From contig CM049315.1 of NCBI GenBank assembly GCA_026874595.1, forward strand, positions 9,337,664 through 9,401,663: a stretch of 64,000 nt of DNA. The letters are read 5' to 3'. Both the position numbers and the translations under genes were made by a program. The DNA is from Sipunculus nudus. Taxonomy: Eukaryota; Annelida; Sipuncula; Golfingiida; Sipunculidae. Below, piece after piece: positions 34,781 through 46,650 of this stretch (position 1 is its first letter; each line of letters starts with the position of its first letter). The notes beneath the pieces were generated by a model. The model made no database searches, was not told where the DNA came from, and was given only the letters and a program-made list of their open reading frames with translations.

Positions 34781-37539
34781 ATAATTTTTTGTTTCCGTTT
34801 CACACTGTGTATCCTGTTGCACAATGTACTGCGTAGCGTAGACTGTGCATACGCAATTGCCCGCAAAAAAGGAAAGCGCTGGAACATTGTAACATAGTTT
34901 CAACTGGAGTCTGTTTTATCCTGTAAAATATATATCCAGATTTTCGGATAAACTATCCATTTCGTCAGGTCTTACTGTTAAATACCTGGCATGCAACTCA
35001 AACCAGAAAATGCATCTCTCCGTGTCAACTGGGAAGATTTTGAATGAAGAAGCTGGCCACAACTGCCCTGAAAGTTATGTATACGCAATAAAGTGGTCGC
35101 GGAAGAAACGAATGCGCTAGAAAATTGTTTCAACTTGAGTCTACTTTATTCTGTGGAGCACAATATCCCGAATTTCGGATAAACGGAAAGCTGTAAAATG
35201 GCTTGCATAGGTACGAGTTTAGTAGGACACCATTATCTGGTTTTAGAATAGAAATGATTAGTATTCGGCGATGTATTTTCATTGTTCTGAAGGTTTGGTT
35301 TTTGCCGTGTTAGAAAATTGTTAAAAGAGAATAAAAAAGTTCTTGGCACTTATGGTTTCCTGTGGCTCGCTATACTACCCTGTGGAAAATTGCGAAACCT
35401 CCATTTTTGTGTTGGAAATAACCGTTTCTTGCAAGCAAGTATTAGCCCCACCTTAATCCGCACCTGCCTTGCTCATATTTTAAAATATTTCGATACTGTT
35501 CTTTGCAGGAAGCATCTAAGAATTATCTTATTAATGTTCATATGTAAGCAAGGAACGGTATATTTTATGGTTACTTTGACCGATTACGAATAATCCATTC
35601 AACCGCATTTTGTTATATTTGTACCTTAATTAAAAAAATTAAGCACTAACAATTATTTATTTCTATTTTTTCTCTGCCCTGTATAAGGCTTATGTCGAAC
35701 CTTCGACAAAAAACTGTTATACAATTGCTATATTTTGTTGTTCAAACAAGGAATTTTTTGGCTACTTTTTTATGATTTTTTTTATGATTACTTTTTATTC
35801 TTCAGATTTAACATGTGCCTGTATTACTATGAAGTCAAGATCTGAAAGCGTCACAGCAGTATAGGTATATTTATTGATTCATATAGCTCATTTCACCAGT
35901 ATATGACCTTTCAGCTATTCAGCACAAATTTTTCTTTTCTACAGGGTCCTGAACTAAACTATTAGTCATAGAATACATGATTAAACACTAAAATATAAAC
36001 ACTAAATTCATAATCATATATAAAAACATGTTGGAATATGATATATGAAAAAAATCACATGAATACAATTAACGTACATAGGTATATACATCAGTTATGA
36101 AATCATAAAAGATAGGTATAGGATACTACATGAAATTATCCTTTGAATTATGGTATTGATATTTGTTTAATATACAATATTGATTTTAACAACTAATGTT
36201 ACTGAATTTACTGCGTGTACAAAGATTCAAACTGGCCGATATTATTATCAGATTTAGTAGGCCTAAATCATTTGAAATATCTTTGATTGCATTAGATATT
36301 TTACATAAAGCTTCACCTTATGTGAGGCCGCTGGTACTTTGAACAAATAAAGTTTTGTCTTGTAGATAACCGGCTAAACTGGGATTGGAGAGAATCCCCC
36401 ATAAGTAACGCACGATTCCTCGATTTAACACCAAAGAGTCCAAGATTAACTGCAGGAATATGTGGACCGGAATCTTTGGCCGAGCCTCTCGGATCTGCGG
36501 CTTCCATATGTTTAGTTTCAGTTTTCTCGTTATCAGCGATTATTGGTTCTGCTGATAGATGGCCACTCGTGAGCAGTGAACTTATCACAGTTGTTTAATC
36601 CATGCACCATTTTTTTACCAAATTTTCTTAGGGTTCCCGTAGAGTGACGTCATGGAAGGCATAAGAAAACATCTTGCCATATTTCGTTTGGAAACTGGTG
36701 AGAAGTTTATGTTTCTTCGCACATTCCTTCGGTTGTATTCGGTTGTATTGTTTCACATGTAAAGTTGATATGTACATATCCAATTTCTTGTGTTTTTGTT
36801 CAAAGTTCAAGTTGAAGAATTTAACGTTTCCTTGCGTTTATAGACATCCCTAAACCTTTACTCGCATAAGTTTGTAATCTTTTCTGACAGTTTGGAGTAC
36901 ATGCACTGATATTTTATTTTAGTTGTGATGGAAAATTACACCAACTGTGGCAAAATCATATAAGCCCGTCTTCTTATGGCTGTATGTTCATGTTTTCAAA
37001 GTCGACCCAGCCATTAAATGCTACGGATCATCTCTCGGTCCGAAGACTTTCTGAATTCACAAACAGTACATAATTCTCAATAATTGAATCAGTTTTGTGA
37101 TTTTATAACGCATGTAACAACAAAATTATTTTGTTTCATAGATTTGCGGATACATGGAAACGTATCTTAATAAGCTGTATAATATTGCCCAAACGGTAAA
37201 ATGTCATATTGTCGTAGCTTAATATCTAATAAAGTACATCCACAGAAGTTACCAAGCTAATATAAATCGAAGTATAAACATTCCTGAAAAAAAATGACAT
37301 TGCAGATTTACCGATGGAAATGCAACAGCGTACATAAAGACACCTGCCGACAGGGTACATACTACTTTCATGCTGATAAACATATATCCGTCAATACTTG
37401 GTCTAGTGCTAATCTTAAAGTGGAACCAAAAGAATATGCTTCAATGGCGAGAATGCCAACAATAACACTAAAAATATATATGGACCTGCTGAAACAAAGT
37501 AGTACAGATTTTACTATTTAGATTATCACTATATTTACA
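34781..37539. other. Stretch without a recognised gene
   Basis: There is an imperfect direct repeat of ~120 bp (34845-34960 against 35083-35190, sharing ATACGCAAT, GAAAGCGCT/GAATGCGCT, TTTCAACTKGAGTCT and TTTCGGATAAAC). An open frame at 35318-35593 (+) has no recognised domain. The rest is AT-rich with nothing recognised. Confidence 0.55.
36313..36588 (-). CDS. Unrecognised 91-codon open frame, possible exon
   Basis: I do not recognise it. It starts MISSLLTSGHLSAEP and includes KTETKHMEAADPRGSAKDSG and VNLGLFGVKSRNRALLMGDS. Its composition is less AT-rich and more protein-like than neighbouring frames, with no membrane segment. A possible donor (CCG|GTTATC) lies about 225 bp after the ATG on this strand. 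It lies 1 kb downstream of the SLC22-like copy A. It may be a first exon of an unrelated gene or chance. Confidence 0.25.
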   Translation of the reverse strand: MISSLLTSGHLSAEPIIADNEKTETKHMEAADPRGSAKDSGPHIPAVNLGLFGVKSRNRALLMGDSLQSQFSRLSTRQNFICSKYQRPHIR

Positions 37540-37788
37540 TCAAAATGCTATTAGTGCAATAACTGATCTCTGAAACTTTAACCCCCTGTTGTAATTAATG
37601 GGTATAATAAGACATGCATCATCTTGCTTTGGTCTGTAGAATTTCGGTTGATGGCGCCACTGTTCTACTTCCTGCACAGTCTGCGGTAGCGGTCGCCATC
37701 TTGTTTCCGGAAGTATCAGCGCCAGGATTCCAGCAAGAACAGAGGATATCCCAAAGATAACGGCAGGCAACCAGGAGGTATGTCTGAC
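37540..37788 (-). pseudogene. SLC22-like copy A, exon 11 (last)
   Basis: The acceptor on the - strand is TTTATTAAACAG. The exon encodes the last membrane segment (WLPAVIFGISSVLAGILALI), LPETRWRPLPQTVQEVEQWR and a cytoplasmic tail, with a stop at 37540-37542. LPET-x-x-x-PLP-x-T is the standard SLC22 C-terminal signature. This exon itself is open. Confidence 0.85.
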
Positions 37789-37973
37789 CTGTTTAATAAA
37801 TGTCATACACCTACAGAAAGATCCTTGAGTCTACACAATCCCCTTTGCTGATTTCCTCTTGGTGACTAAATATCAGTTGTTTACTCTATATTGACATGTA
37901 AGGGTTTTATTTGTTGCTTATAAAATGTATATAAAAATTAAGAAAACCAGGCGTGATATTGTGCAGTACGTGT

Positions 37974-38265
37974 AAAGTACATTTAACTTACTATAAAAGT
38001 ACTACTTAAACCAACTAAGTAACATCAATTTGACTTATTACAATGGGATAAATAGTTTTATTCTGTGTTGTATGTTCTTTTGTGTGATTCTTTTTTTTTA
38101 TATGGTTCTGTCTTTCCTAGGGTTAAAGTATAGCCAGTGATATGTTTGTTTCGTGTTTATGTATTGTTATGTTTATTATGTATTTGTGTAGATGTACATC
38201 TATGTTTGTAACGTTTGTATATATCCTTATGTACTCTTTTTTTGTTAATAAAAAGTACATTTAAC
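37974..38265. mobile_element. Short retroposed insert with 14 bp target duplication
   Basis: AAAGTACATTTAAC occurs at 37974-37987 and again at 38252-38265. The 264 bp between them end in TTTTTTTGTTAATAA just before the second copy. A 14 bp duplication and an A-rich/TAATAA 3' end suggest a LINE 3' fragment or other retroposon on the + strand. It sits in the last intron of copy A, 27 bp from exon 10. Confidence 0.55.
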
Positions 38266-38292
38266 AACAGTTTCAATATTCAAGTTTCATAC

Positions 38293-38364
38293 CAACATCC
38301 GTGCAAATGGTGCTATGCACGTAGCAACACTGGCAGCACATTGTCCTGACCAAGACCAGTGTTT
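38293..38364 (-). pseudogene. SLC22-like copy A, exon 10 (frameshifted)
   Basis: Acceptor CTGTATTCAG and donor GTATGA are intact. It reads NTGLGQ and then, in another frame, QCAASVATCIAPFARML, which matches the TM11 region following YPTNIR. The length is 72 bp; 70 or 73 would keep frame with both neighbours. Confidence 0.75.
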
Positions 38365-38768
38365 CTGAATACAGAAAGAAAAATGTAAACAAAACAAGGT
38401 AAATCTACTATATAAGATGAATACTTAATCTGTCTTACCTTTGAACTGTATTTCAATTATTTATAATAAATTTACAGAATTTGACCTAAAATAGCAGTAG
38501 GTATTATCGCCTCATGTGACAAGATAATATCACATAAAAGATAAGATTATATAAACGGATAATAATTAAATAGGAATTGAGTTGCCATGTAACATAAACG
38601 TGGCAAGACTTCTCATGATGTTTAATACCTTCAGTATATTTCGACTATAAAATCTCACGAATTTGTCAACATCTGTACTACTGATGTATTCTGTACTTAT
38701 CCTGGAGCTTTGGTCCTCTCATCACGATCTAATGTTATGAAAGTAAAAGAATGAGCTGTTAGTATTAC

Positions 38769-38884
38769 CTGATGTTTGTTGGATACAGTTCCGGTGTGTT
38801 GGTAACAATGGCAAGGAACGAACCAGCGACAGCAAACTTTTCCAAAGACACTCAGCAACAAGGGCACCCTGGCAGAGCCAAGAC
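38769..38884 (-). pseudogene. SLC22-like copy A, exon 9 (1 bp insertion)
   Basis: Acceptor CTTTTGTAG and donor GTAATA are intact. It reads LGSARVPLLLSVFGK in one frame and KFAVAGSFLAIVTNTPELYP plus TNIR in another. One extra base in GGAAAAGTTTG explains the shift; copy B keeps GGAAAATTTGC without it. TPELYPTNIR is the SLC22 signature before TM11. Confidence 0.8.
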
Positions 38885-39212
38885 CTACAAAAGATTACAA
38901 TAAATAATTTTATCCTGTCTTTTGTTTATATCTAAATGGTGTATATATCTGTCAACTTCTAATCATTTTGTAATGTGAATTATTAAGAAAAACAGAAATG
39001 GTTAATCGTCAGATATGATACTGAACGCTATCGACGTGTTTGTATATTACTAGTACTATTTATATTATTATAATAATTATTTATTTATTTAACCTGATAG
39101 GTAAATACCACAGTTTCCTGTTTAACCAGTAATTTTCATTTACAATTCCACCTCTGTTCAGTTCAACTTAAGTTAAGGAAATTGCGAATATTAGTACTTG
39201 TTGTTTATTCAC

Positions 39213-39292
39213 CAAATGTCTGGACAGTAGTAGCCAAAAGAGCAGCCCCGCAGAGAATATGAAATCCGGACAGAGGGAGCACTCTTCCGTAC
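39213..39292 (-). pseudogene. SLC22-like copy A, exon 8
   Basis: Acceptor TTGTTGACAG and donor GTGAAT are intact. It encodes YGRVLPLSGFHILCGAALLA then TTVQTF, the GRR-like loop and a membrane segment. It is open and in phase with its neighbours. Confidence 0.8.
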
Positions 39293-40181
39293 CTGTCAAC
39301 AACACATGGTACTATTAATTTTTTTCCAATTGTCATCAGTAACATTCTATTGTAGATAGATTTTAGTGTAATTACATTAAGATTTAATTTTTGGGAAATT
39401 ATAACAAGTTTTCCACTTGACCTAAAAATAATTATATTTCAAGTCAGAATCTGGTCACCATGTCATCCATTTAGTGCAGACGTAAATACCTCAGTACTAA
39501 TTAGAAGATTGAATTGTCGCCTCCTAGGCAATAAAAGCTGGCAAACAAATTCTATGAAAAAATGACAAAATTAAAACCTATTGATTTGATTTCAGGTCAA
39601 CACAATTATTGTATGTGAACAGTTGAATTTTAAATGCTACCGCTTTCTCGGTCAAATAAAATGAATAATAGATACGAATAAACAATTGTGTACAATGTGG
39701 AGAAATCCTTATTGAAGATAACGTTGTCAAACCTGTGGGGCCAGAGAATTTCGTTTACATTTTAAAAACATCAGATGTCACATGGAAATTTTCAGTGCAT
39801 GTTGTTATTCCATTGTTATATGCTCAGCGGGCACATTTATTAAACATTCTTTGGTATTCCCTCATGCAAGGTTGGCGTTACGCTGCAGGGAGTTAATTCA
39901 TGGTTTAGCATTTGAAATAAATAAGCAAATTAATCAGCCAGTGCCGGAATAAACCATGCAGTAGCAAAAATGGCAGTTGCTATGAGCCCTGCATCTTTTA
40001 GGAAATAAAGGTACTCTTGAATTTTGTTTTCCAGATGGAGAACTGCCTTGAATGCATGTGGCTGCAAGTATATTTGTTTTTTTTTAGATTACTTAAATTC
40101 TATTCCCTAGATTGAATATCTGAGTATACAACCTCATTTTGTTTCATTTAAATCAGAAAATTAATGTTTACGGAATGCATA

Positions 40182-40186
<5 letters not shown>

Positions 40187-40239
<53 letters not shown>
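40187..40239. repeat. (TA)n microsatellite
   Basis: An AT dinucleotide run of about 50 bp in the intron just downstream of copy A exon 7. Confidence 0.97.
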
Positions 40240-40242
<3 letters not shown>

Positions 40243-40295
40243 ACTAGCATTTGTCCGACACCCTCTAAAATGGGAGAGGAAAAACTTCAACTCAC

Positions 40296-40430
40296 CTTTT
40301 GAGTAAATACCCACAGAAATTAAAAGCCGGTATTTCAACCAATGCGTAGAGGAAAAAATTGAGATAACGATTCCCGACCAGTGACGTCACAGTCCTGCTG
40401 AGTCCCATATACACTAAGCAGTTCACGTAC
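40296..40430 (-). pseudogene. SLC22-like copy A, exon 7 (acceptor lost)
   Basis: It encodes YVNCLVYMGLSRTVTSLVGN, then RYLNFFLYALVEIPAFNFCG and YLLK, typical of SLC22 TM7-TM8. The donor GTGAGT is intact. Where phase requires an acceptor, the - strand reads GGGTAAAT|GTACGTG, so the AG appears mutated. The next AG (CTGCTTAG, 20 bp in) would break the frame. Confidence 0.75.
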
Positions 40431-41115
40431 ATTTACCCGTACAAATATTAATTTTGCACAAGTGATATCTGTCTGATATGTTTTCATTTAAACATGTAAT
40501 GATCAGTAAGGATTTAATTCTTGATTGGGTCCCATGCCAGCATGGCAGAAAATATATAAAATATCTCTGCATTAACAGCAATTCTTGATTTCTTAATATT
40601 TGACCTCATTATTGAAGGGACAATTCAGCAATTTTTACATGATGAGAACTTGTTAGAAATTGGTCAAATTTGAAGAAAAAATCTGCAGTACTTGAAATGT
40701 TATGGGGGTCACAATGATCCTAGATTACCAAATATTTAACTTTGAAGATCAAGATCGAGGTCACTTCATGAATTCGGCGGGGAAATGAACAGTAGTACTT
40801 CCAAAAGTACGTAAAAATCGTAGAGACGATGGACTATGGTTTTTCGATTCGGTTTATTTAACCTTGAAGATACAAGCCAAAGTCACCAGTTTTTAAACTC
40901 TCTCGAGAACATGATTAAATCAACTTGACTTATAATATTACTAAGTTTGGGAGCACTTATACTGATTAGCCCGAAACAGCTAATTATCTCATCACATAGG
41001 TAAATATTCAAAATTACCAGGCTGTACCATTCTCATGCCAAATATCAAATTGTTAACTTATTAATTTGATATGTTTGTGGGTCACAGACATTCTAAAAGA
41101 AATTCAAAATCGTAC

Positions 41116-41278
41116 CATATGTAAATGTTCACAGCGGTATATGGCCTTATTGAAGGTGAGCTGATAAACATCCGCAGCCTCTGGTTCCACATCTCTGAGG
41201 AAGATTCTTTTTGGTGACGACACAATTTTCTGAGGCAGCTGACTTCTTCAGAAGCTTTCGAGTCTTTTTCGAGATTGC
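41116..41278 (-). pseudogene. SLC22-like copy A, exon 6 (large intracellular loop)
   Basis: The acceptor is GCCTATATTCAG and the donor is GTACGA. It encodes a Lys/Glu-rich cytoplasmic loop (LEKDSKASEEVSCLRKLCRH), then MFISSPSIRPYTAVNIYIW, matching the SLC22 'LF..P.LR..T' region before TM7. It is open. Confidence 0.75.
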
Positions 41279-41699
41279 CTGAATATAGGCAAAAAAAAAG
41301 CATGTGATATTACAATAAACAATATCACCACTGCTGTATGTTTAAGATAATGCATTTAATTAAATTCCGTTTCGTTGGGTCAAAAATTTACTTGCGTTTA
41401 GGTCTTTTAATAAAAAATAAATAAAATGGGATGTTTAGTTTATTTTCTCTTTTAAGAAATGTATTTTCTGTTGGTGAATTTGTGATTTTTTTTGTTTACA
41501 CCGTGACACATGTATGACCTAAATTTAATATAACAGTCAGTAGCTTTATTCCTAATCCACAACAACAGAACATTTGTAAAATTAAAATCATATACCAACA
41601 ATATTAGTATTATTAATTGTATTATTTGTCAAAAATGGCACAAATCATGACTTATGATATTAAAGCTTGGCACAAGTATTTTGTTTAGGAGGAGCTTAC

Positions 41700-41834
41700 A
41701 ATCGTCTGCCTTCTGGGTAAACAGAACTTCCGGTAAAATGACCTTGTTTGTCTTCCCCCGCTGCCCTAATGATATCCTCGGCTTTTTCGACTTTCCCGTT
41801 GGCAAGCAACCAGGGCACGCTCTCGGTAACACAC
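41700..41834 (-). pseudogene. SLC22-like copy A, exon 5 (1 bp insertion in a G run)
   Basis: The acceptor is CAAATTTAG and the donor is GTAAGC. It reads VTESVPWLLANGKVEKAEDI and IRAAG, then, after a frame change in GCGGGGGAAG, KTNKVILPEVLFTQKADD. ES-P-WLL-x-G is a core SLC22 motif after TM6. A run of four G instead of five would keep the frame. A 24 bp partial copy of this exon lies at 41924-41947. Confidence 0.8.
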
Positions 41835-42496
41835 CTAAATTTGCATTAACTTTTAGAACATAGATTCCAAATTTAAGAAAAGAATCACAGATTTCAATTG
41901 TGCAACGGTAACAAACGGTATGCCGCCGTCCTAATGATATCCTCGACCTATTAAAGCCTATGTCCTATTCACGAATTTCAATGGGCGATTGGTATATTGG
42001 CGAGCAAACTAAATATGAGAAAACGTTGTTGCTCTAATTGGATAAGAGTTAATTACCACTATTGTTTTAGCCTGAAAATTCTCTGGATTAATTATGAGTG
42101 TGAACATTCAATTAGCATAAGAAGCAGCAGCTGGTGTGTTAATCATCTAAATTGGTAACATGCAAGGAATACATTGGCACAAGGTGTCATGTCTCGCTAC
42201 TCATTAAGAAACGAATAAATGGATACTGCCATACGATTAATTTGTTAAATCGTTGTGACACAGGTTAACGTAAACTGTATCAACGGTACAGAACATATCG
42301 GAATATTAAATGCATATTAACATATACAGTTTCCACTGAGGAAACTGGCTTACAGTCTTTGCTCATAAAATTCAATTTTTATTAAACAAAAAGGTCTAAA
42401 ACAATAAAGAACGTGAACTGAGTTATTCACTAATTTTTATCTTGGCTGCCTGAATCGCATTTAAGTGGAATGTGACCATATTTTTTTTACAGTTAC

Positions 42497-42693
42497 CAGT
42501 AAAATGTCACTGTTAGGCAGAGTGGAAGAGAGATTGTCATCTGCAGATGACGCCATTTCCGCAGTAAATAGACTAGTGGTGTCAACAATATCAAGCCAAC
42601 TCCCCATGCTGTCTCCAGGATCACATCAACTACAGTTCCGTATTCTTTTGAAAAGTGTTCGATCGATAGGACCAAAGCACTACCCACGATTCC
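42497..42693 (-). pseudogene. SLC22-like copy A, exon 4 (TM4-TM6)
   Basis: The acceptor is ATATTTTACAG and the donor is GTAACT. It encodes GIVGSALVLSIEHFSKEYGT, VVDVILETAWGVGLILLTPL and VYLLRKWRHLQMTISLPLCL, corresponding to TM4-TM6 with the W-R-x-LQ motif of SLC22. It is open and ends two bases into a Trp codon that exon 5 completes. Confidence 0.82.
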
Positions 42694-43029
42694 CTGTAAA
42701 ATATTAAAAAACCCGCATTCTGCATAAGAGAATATGGCTGTAATAAATATATTTGCAGCGAAATGATTTACAATTTTAATTTTCCCATGAAAGCATGAGA
42801 CGGCAAGTCTAAAATCTTGACACATTTTTAATAAGGAGAACAAGATAAATTAGGGGCTTTGTGTATCTTCTATAGAACGTTGTTACCAGAAACGGTATTT
42901 CTTAAATAATTTTGCGCTTTCCATCTATTTCCGCTCTTTTAGCAGAAGCATACATTCTGTCTTATTTACATATATGATTAGTATTTTAGTTATTTCCACC
43001 AAATGTTCGACATGTTATCGTTTACTTAC

Positions 43030-43260
43030 CTGAATAAAAACTCCATCAAAGAACAGGAAAGTTGCATAAAACGGAAAGCTCGGGGAGAAAGCCAGAATTA
43101 TGCAGACGATCACTTTTGTCCAGATACACCCTAAAAATATTGGCTTTCTCCCGTACAAGTCGGACAGAAAGCTCAAGAATGGAGCTCCCAAGGTTTGTCC
43201 GATCCCGTTCAACACCATTGAGAGTTCAGCCTAGCCATCTTTGTCACAAACAAGGTCAAA
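43030..43260 (-). pseudogene. SLC22-like copy A, exon 3 (MFS signature; in-frame TAG)
   Basis: The acceptor is TTCTTTTCAG and the donor is GTAAGT. It encodes FDLVCDKDG, a stop, then AELSMVLNGIGQTLGAPFLS, FLSDLYGRKPIFLGC and the next membrane segment. The family reads CDK-x-WLAEL here; the Trp-Leu pair is replaced by Gly-stop, as if one base was lost and another gained four to five bases on. LSDLYGRK is the MFS loop 2-3 signature. Confidence 0.85.
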
Positions 43261-43899
43261 CTGAAAAGAAAAGGGCGCATGTATATTACATTTACTGTAA
43301 AGTCCAATATATCGTCATCGTCTTCGCATTTGTTTTTATATTTTTAAACATCACAAATTACCCTATATATTAACAATCCTTTATTCGCATATCATCGATA
43401 CATACCGTTTAGTATAAAAACAACTTTGCCTCTATACATGATGATACACAATTTTTAGTCAGTTAACATGATCAAATAAGTCGATATTCACATTCTTTTT
43501 CAAACAGTAACATGTTTGGATAATTTCCATACTTGAAAATACTTATAAATTATTTTCCTATAAGATGATTTGCATATTTAGAATATCCCATTACTGAAAA
43601 CTCATACCCAAGAAGAATACTTATGTCGTCTAAAACAACTCTTCCCCTATAACAGCATTATCACTTTTTCCTCACTTCCTTCTATAATGCCAATACTATA
43701 TCACAATCAACAACAAAAAAAAATGATCAATACTGTTTTTCTTATATTTGATGGAATAACAGATGCACGTCTCTTTCCTCATTTTGTTTAACAGAATCCC
43801 TGTCGGGTAGATTTTGTCCCGAATAATTTCCCGGCCATAATTCTTTCCCCAAAAATATTAAGCTGCTGGTTTACATTAGTCACTAACACACTGTTAATA

Positions 43900-45700
43900 C
43901 ACCTGTTGTCAATTTTTATTTTATCATATCCTTTTATTTGAAATTTATCAATTTCTTCATAACATTTATCGTTCTGATTTTAAAAGCACTGTATAATGCA
44001 GTGTATTGAAATATAAATCCTGCACCACCTTCCATCTTTTCTTAAAGCTGATCATAGGATTTGTAACAACCATTTTTGCTATAAACATCTGAAACATGCA
44101 CAATACCTTGTTTTCAGCTAATCGCAAAAAAATTAAAGTATAACCTCTGTATTTTACATTAACATTATTCCATATAATCTGATAATCGGCCAATTCATAA
44201 TTTACATCTTTACTATCTGAATCTATTTTCAAACAGTTCATATAAAACGTTTGCATTAAAAAAAATAATCCTTCGGCATCATATTTGCAAAATGTGTTGG
44301 AATATGCAATTATTTAACCATGTTATTACCAAAATACTCTTAAAACATTTTTCCAACCACAAACCAGCCGTTTAATATAAAAATTTTCTGTGTATTTTCC
44401 ACAAATGGGACATGTATTTCCCCATACCTATCCCTGCTGCACAACAAGTCTATTTACTTTTTCTTTTCCTTTTCCAGTACACTGCCAAAAGAATTTATAT
44501 ATCAAACCGTTAACCCGTTTACAAACATATTCCGGTGGTTGTAGGACCATCAGTAAATGTACAATTAGTGAAGCCAATAAACTCTTTGCTAGAATTTCAC
44601 TACCGTGAATACTTATATTTCTCTCGCTCGTAGATTCAACAGTTTTTTTTCATATTTTCAATCCTGTTTTCCCATTTACTCTCCAACTCGGCTGCTGACC
44701 TTTCATTTGCATGTCTGAAACGTTATATCCTTAGAGTTTCACCCGGCCGTATCATATTAAGTGTAGCTAGGGAGTCTCTCCTAACCCTCTCCTTTCCTAA
44801 CCACATACTACTATTTTTTTTTTATATTCAATCTGAGGCCAGCGAATTGTTCAAACTCTGTTGCATACTTGAATACCTCCCAAACTGACTCATCTCCACA
44901 AAATACAGTCAGATCGTCAGCATATTGTGTTAAATTTACTTGCGTTTCGCCTACTGTTACACCAGAAACTGAAACATCTTGCCTTAATTTACATTAAAAT
45001 ATCTCAACTGACACAATAAATAGTAGAGCACTTACTAACTCAAGACCATCATTTCCAGGAGTTGCATTTAAATTCATAGATTAAATTATTTCAGTAGTTT
45101 CCGCTACAGTTACTTCCCCATCACATATTAATTTATCATCATCCGATAATTGAAAAAACGACTCTGTTCTCCATAAATGTATCGTACTTTTCTTTTATAA
45201 AGTCACCTTGTTCTGTGTATAATTCAAAATAATAATTATATATCTGATTCATTATATCATCTTTATCATCACAAGTATGTCCATTTTCTTTTTTTATAAC
45301 CGAGATCCACTTCGTACTACCTCTTGCTCTCTCTAAGCCCAAAAAAGACGAAGTGTTTTTTTTTGCGGGCCTTAATTCATTTCAATTTAGATCTAAATTG
45401 TGCACCTTTCAAGTTTCCATCACACAAATTTAGTGCTTCATTTTAATCTCACCACATTTTTCGCTAATATTTTTACCCCGAGTATTCTCCAACTGCTTTT
45501 CCAACTCTTTTAAATCATCCTAACCAACATTTCAACCTTTATCGAAAAAGCTTTACATCTCCGTTATCTAATGCAGCGCAATTTTTACGTAAGTCTCACA
45601 CTATTTGTGGGTTAAGACCTTTGTTACTCTCTGATATCGTTTTTCCAATAACGTGTTAATGAATTCTATAAAATGTTGGTTACTTAACAAACTATTGTTG
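43900..45700 (-). mobile_element. Decayed LINE relic (YADDLTVF)
   Basis: - strand fragments: GLERARGSTKWISVIKKENG near 45290 (linker between endonuclease and RT), NLTQYADDLTVFCGDESVWE near 44900-44940 (RT catalytic motif) and a C-terminal stretch with IIWNNVNVKYRGYTLIF near 44130-44190. It resembles L1/Tx1-type LINEs, but most of the RT is deleted and stops are frequent. Confidence 0.7.
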
Positions 45701-45849
45701 AGCTAATATCAAGGACAAGGTTTGGCACAATCTTCCCTGAGGGAAGGGAAAGTGAAGGAAGAAATAATTCGTCAATTTTTTTTTTCAAATGACATTTTTG
45801 CCTGTCGTATCAGTTCAAATCGAAAGGATTGTTTTTACAGCTTGGTGAC

Positions 45850-46650
45850 GTATCGGAAACAGGAGACGCTGCCTATTATCCTTTTCCTTTTTTTGCGCCT
45901 TTTAATATCCCATCATTGCCACATGACAGTACTGTGAGCATTATATGTCAAAACTTAATGGACAGATTTCTTTCATATTATGCACATGCACATATATGGG
46001 TTTTGGAAAGAGGTCTATTAAATTTTGAGTCATGACCTTTACTATGAGTGTAGCTTTGACCTTGAATACTTCCATATTTGGAGATAATAACATACCTTCT
46101 ATGATATCTCCAGTCTTGATTGATATAAGGATTTCATACTTGACTTATATATGGCCTACCACTAAAGTAAGAACCCTATAGGTTCGAGGGGCATGAGGTC
46201 GCGGGTCAGGGTCACAGGACTCGCACCTTTAAAAAGATTGTGGATGCATTTTAAGCTTTCATCTTGCAAATAAAGCTCACCACCCAATAGAGGAAATTTT
46301 CTTTTAATTTTGGTGCCACAAGGTCAAAGGTAAAGGTTGCAGGAGCCATCTGTCCAAAAATTATTTTCCTGATGATAAAACGAGTTTAGATTGAAAAATT
46401 GATTCAAACGTGACTTAAAAATGGCAATTCACTTTAGCAAGAACCCTGTTGATTTTTGTGTCATGGAGTCATAGGTCAAGGTTTAAAAAAGATTGTGGAT
46501 GCATTTTAAGCAAAACTTTTTATCCAAGACCTTTCATCTTACACAAATGGCTCCCAATTGGCGAAGATTCCTAACAATATTTGGGTAGCAGGTCAAAGGT
46601 AAATGTCATAATAGCCATCTGTCCTCAAATCTGTGGGAAAATAGGATTTT
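45850..46650 (+). repeat. Satellite-like repeats (GTCATGACC / GTCATGAGGTC blocks)
   Basis: The first part (45860-46090) matches 10980-11190: CATCATTGCCAC, ACAGTACTGTGAGCATTATA and GACCTTGAATA. The second part repeats GTAAGAACCC, TTTTGGTGYCAYRAGGTCAA and AGGTCAAAGGTAAA phrases near 46165, 46310, 46440 and 46590. Part of this also occurs at 12790-12890. No coding sequence. Confidence 0.65.
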
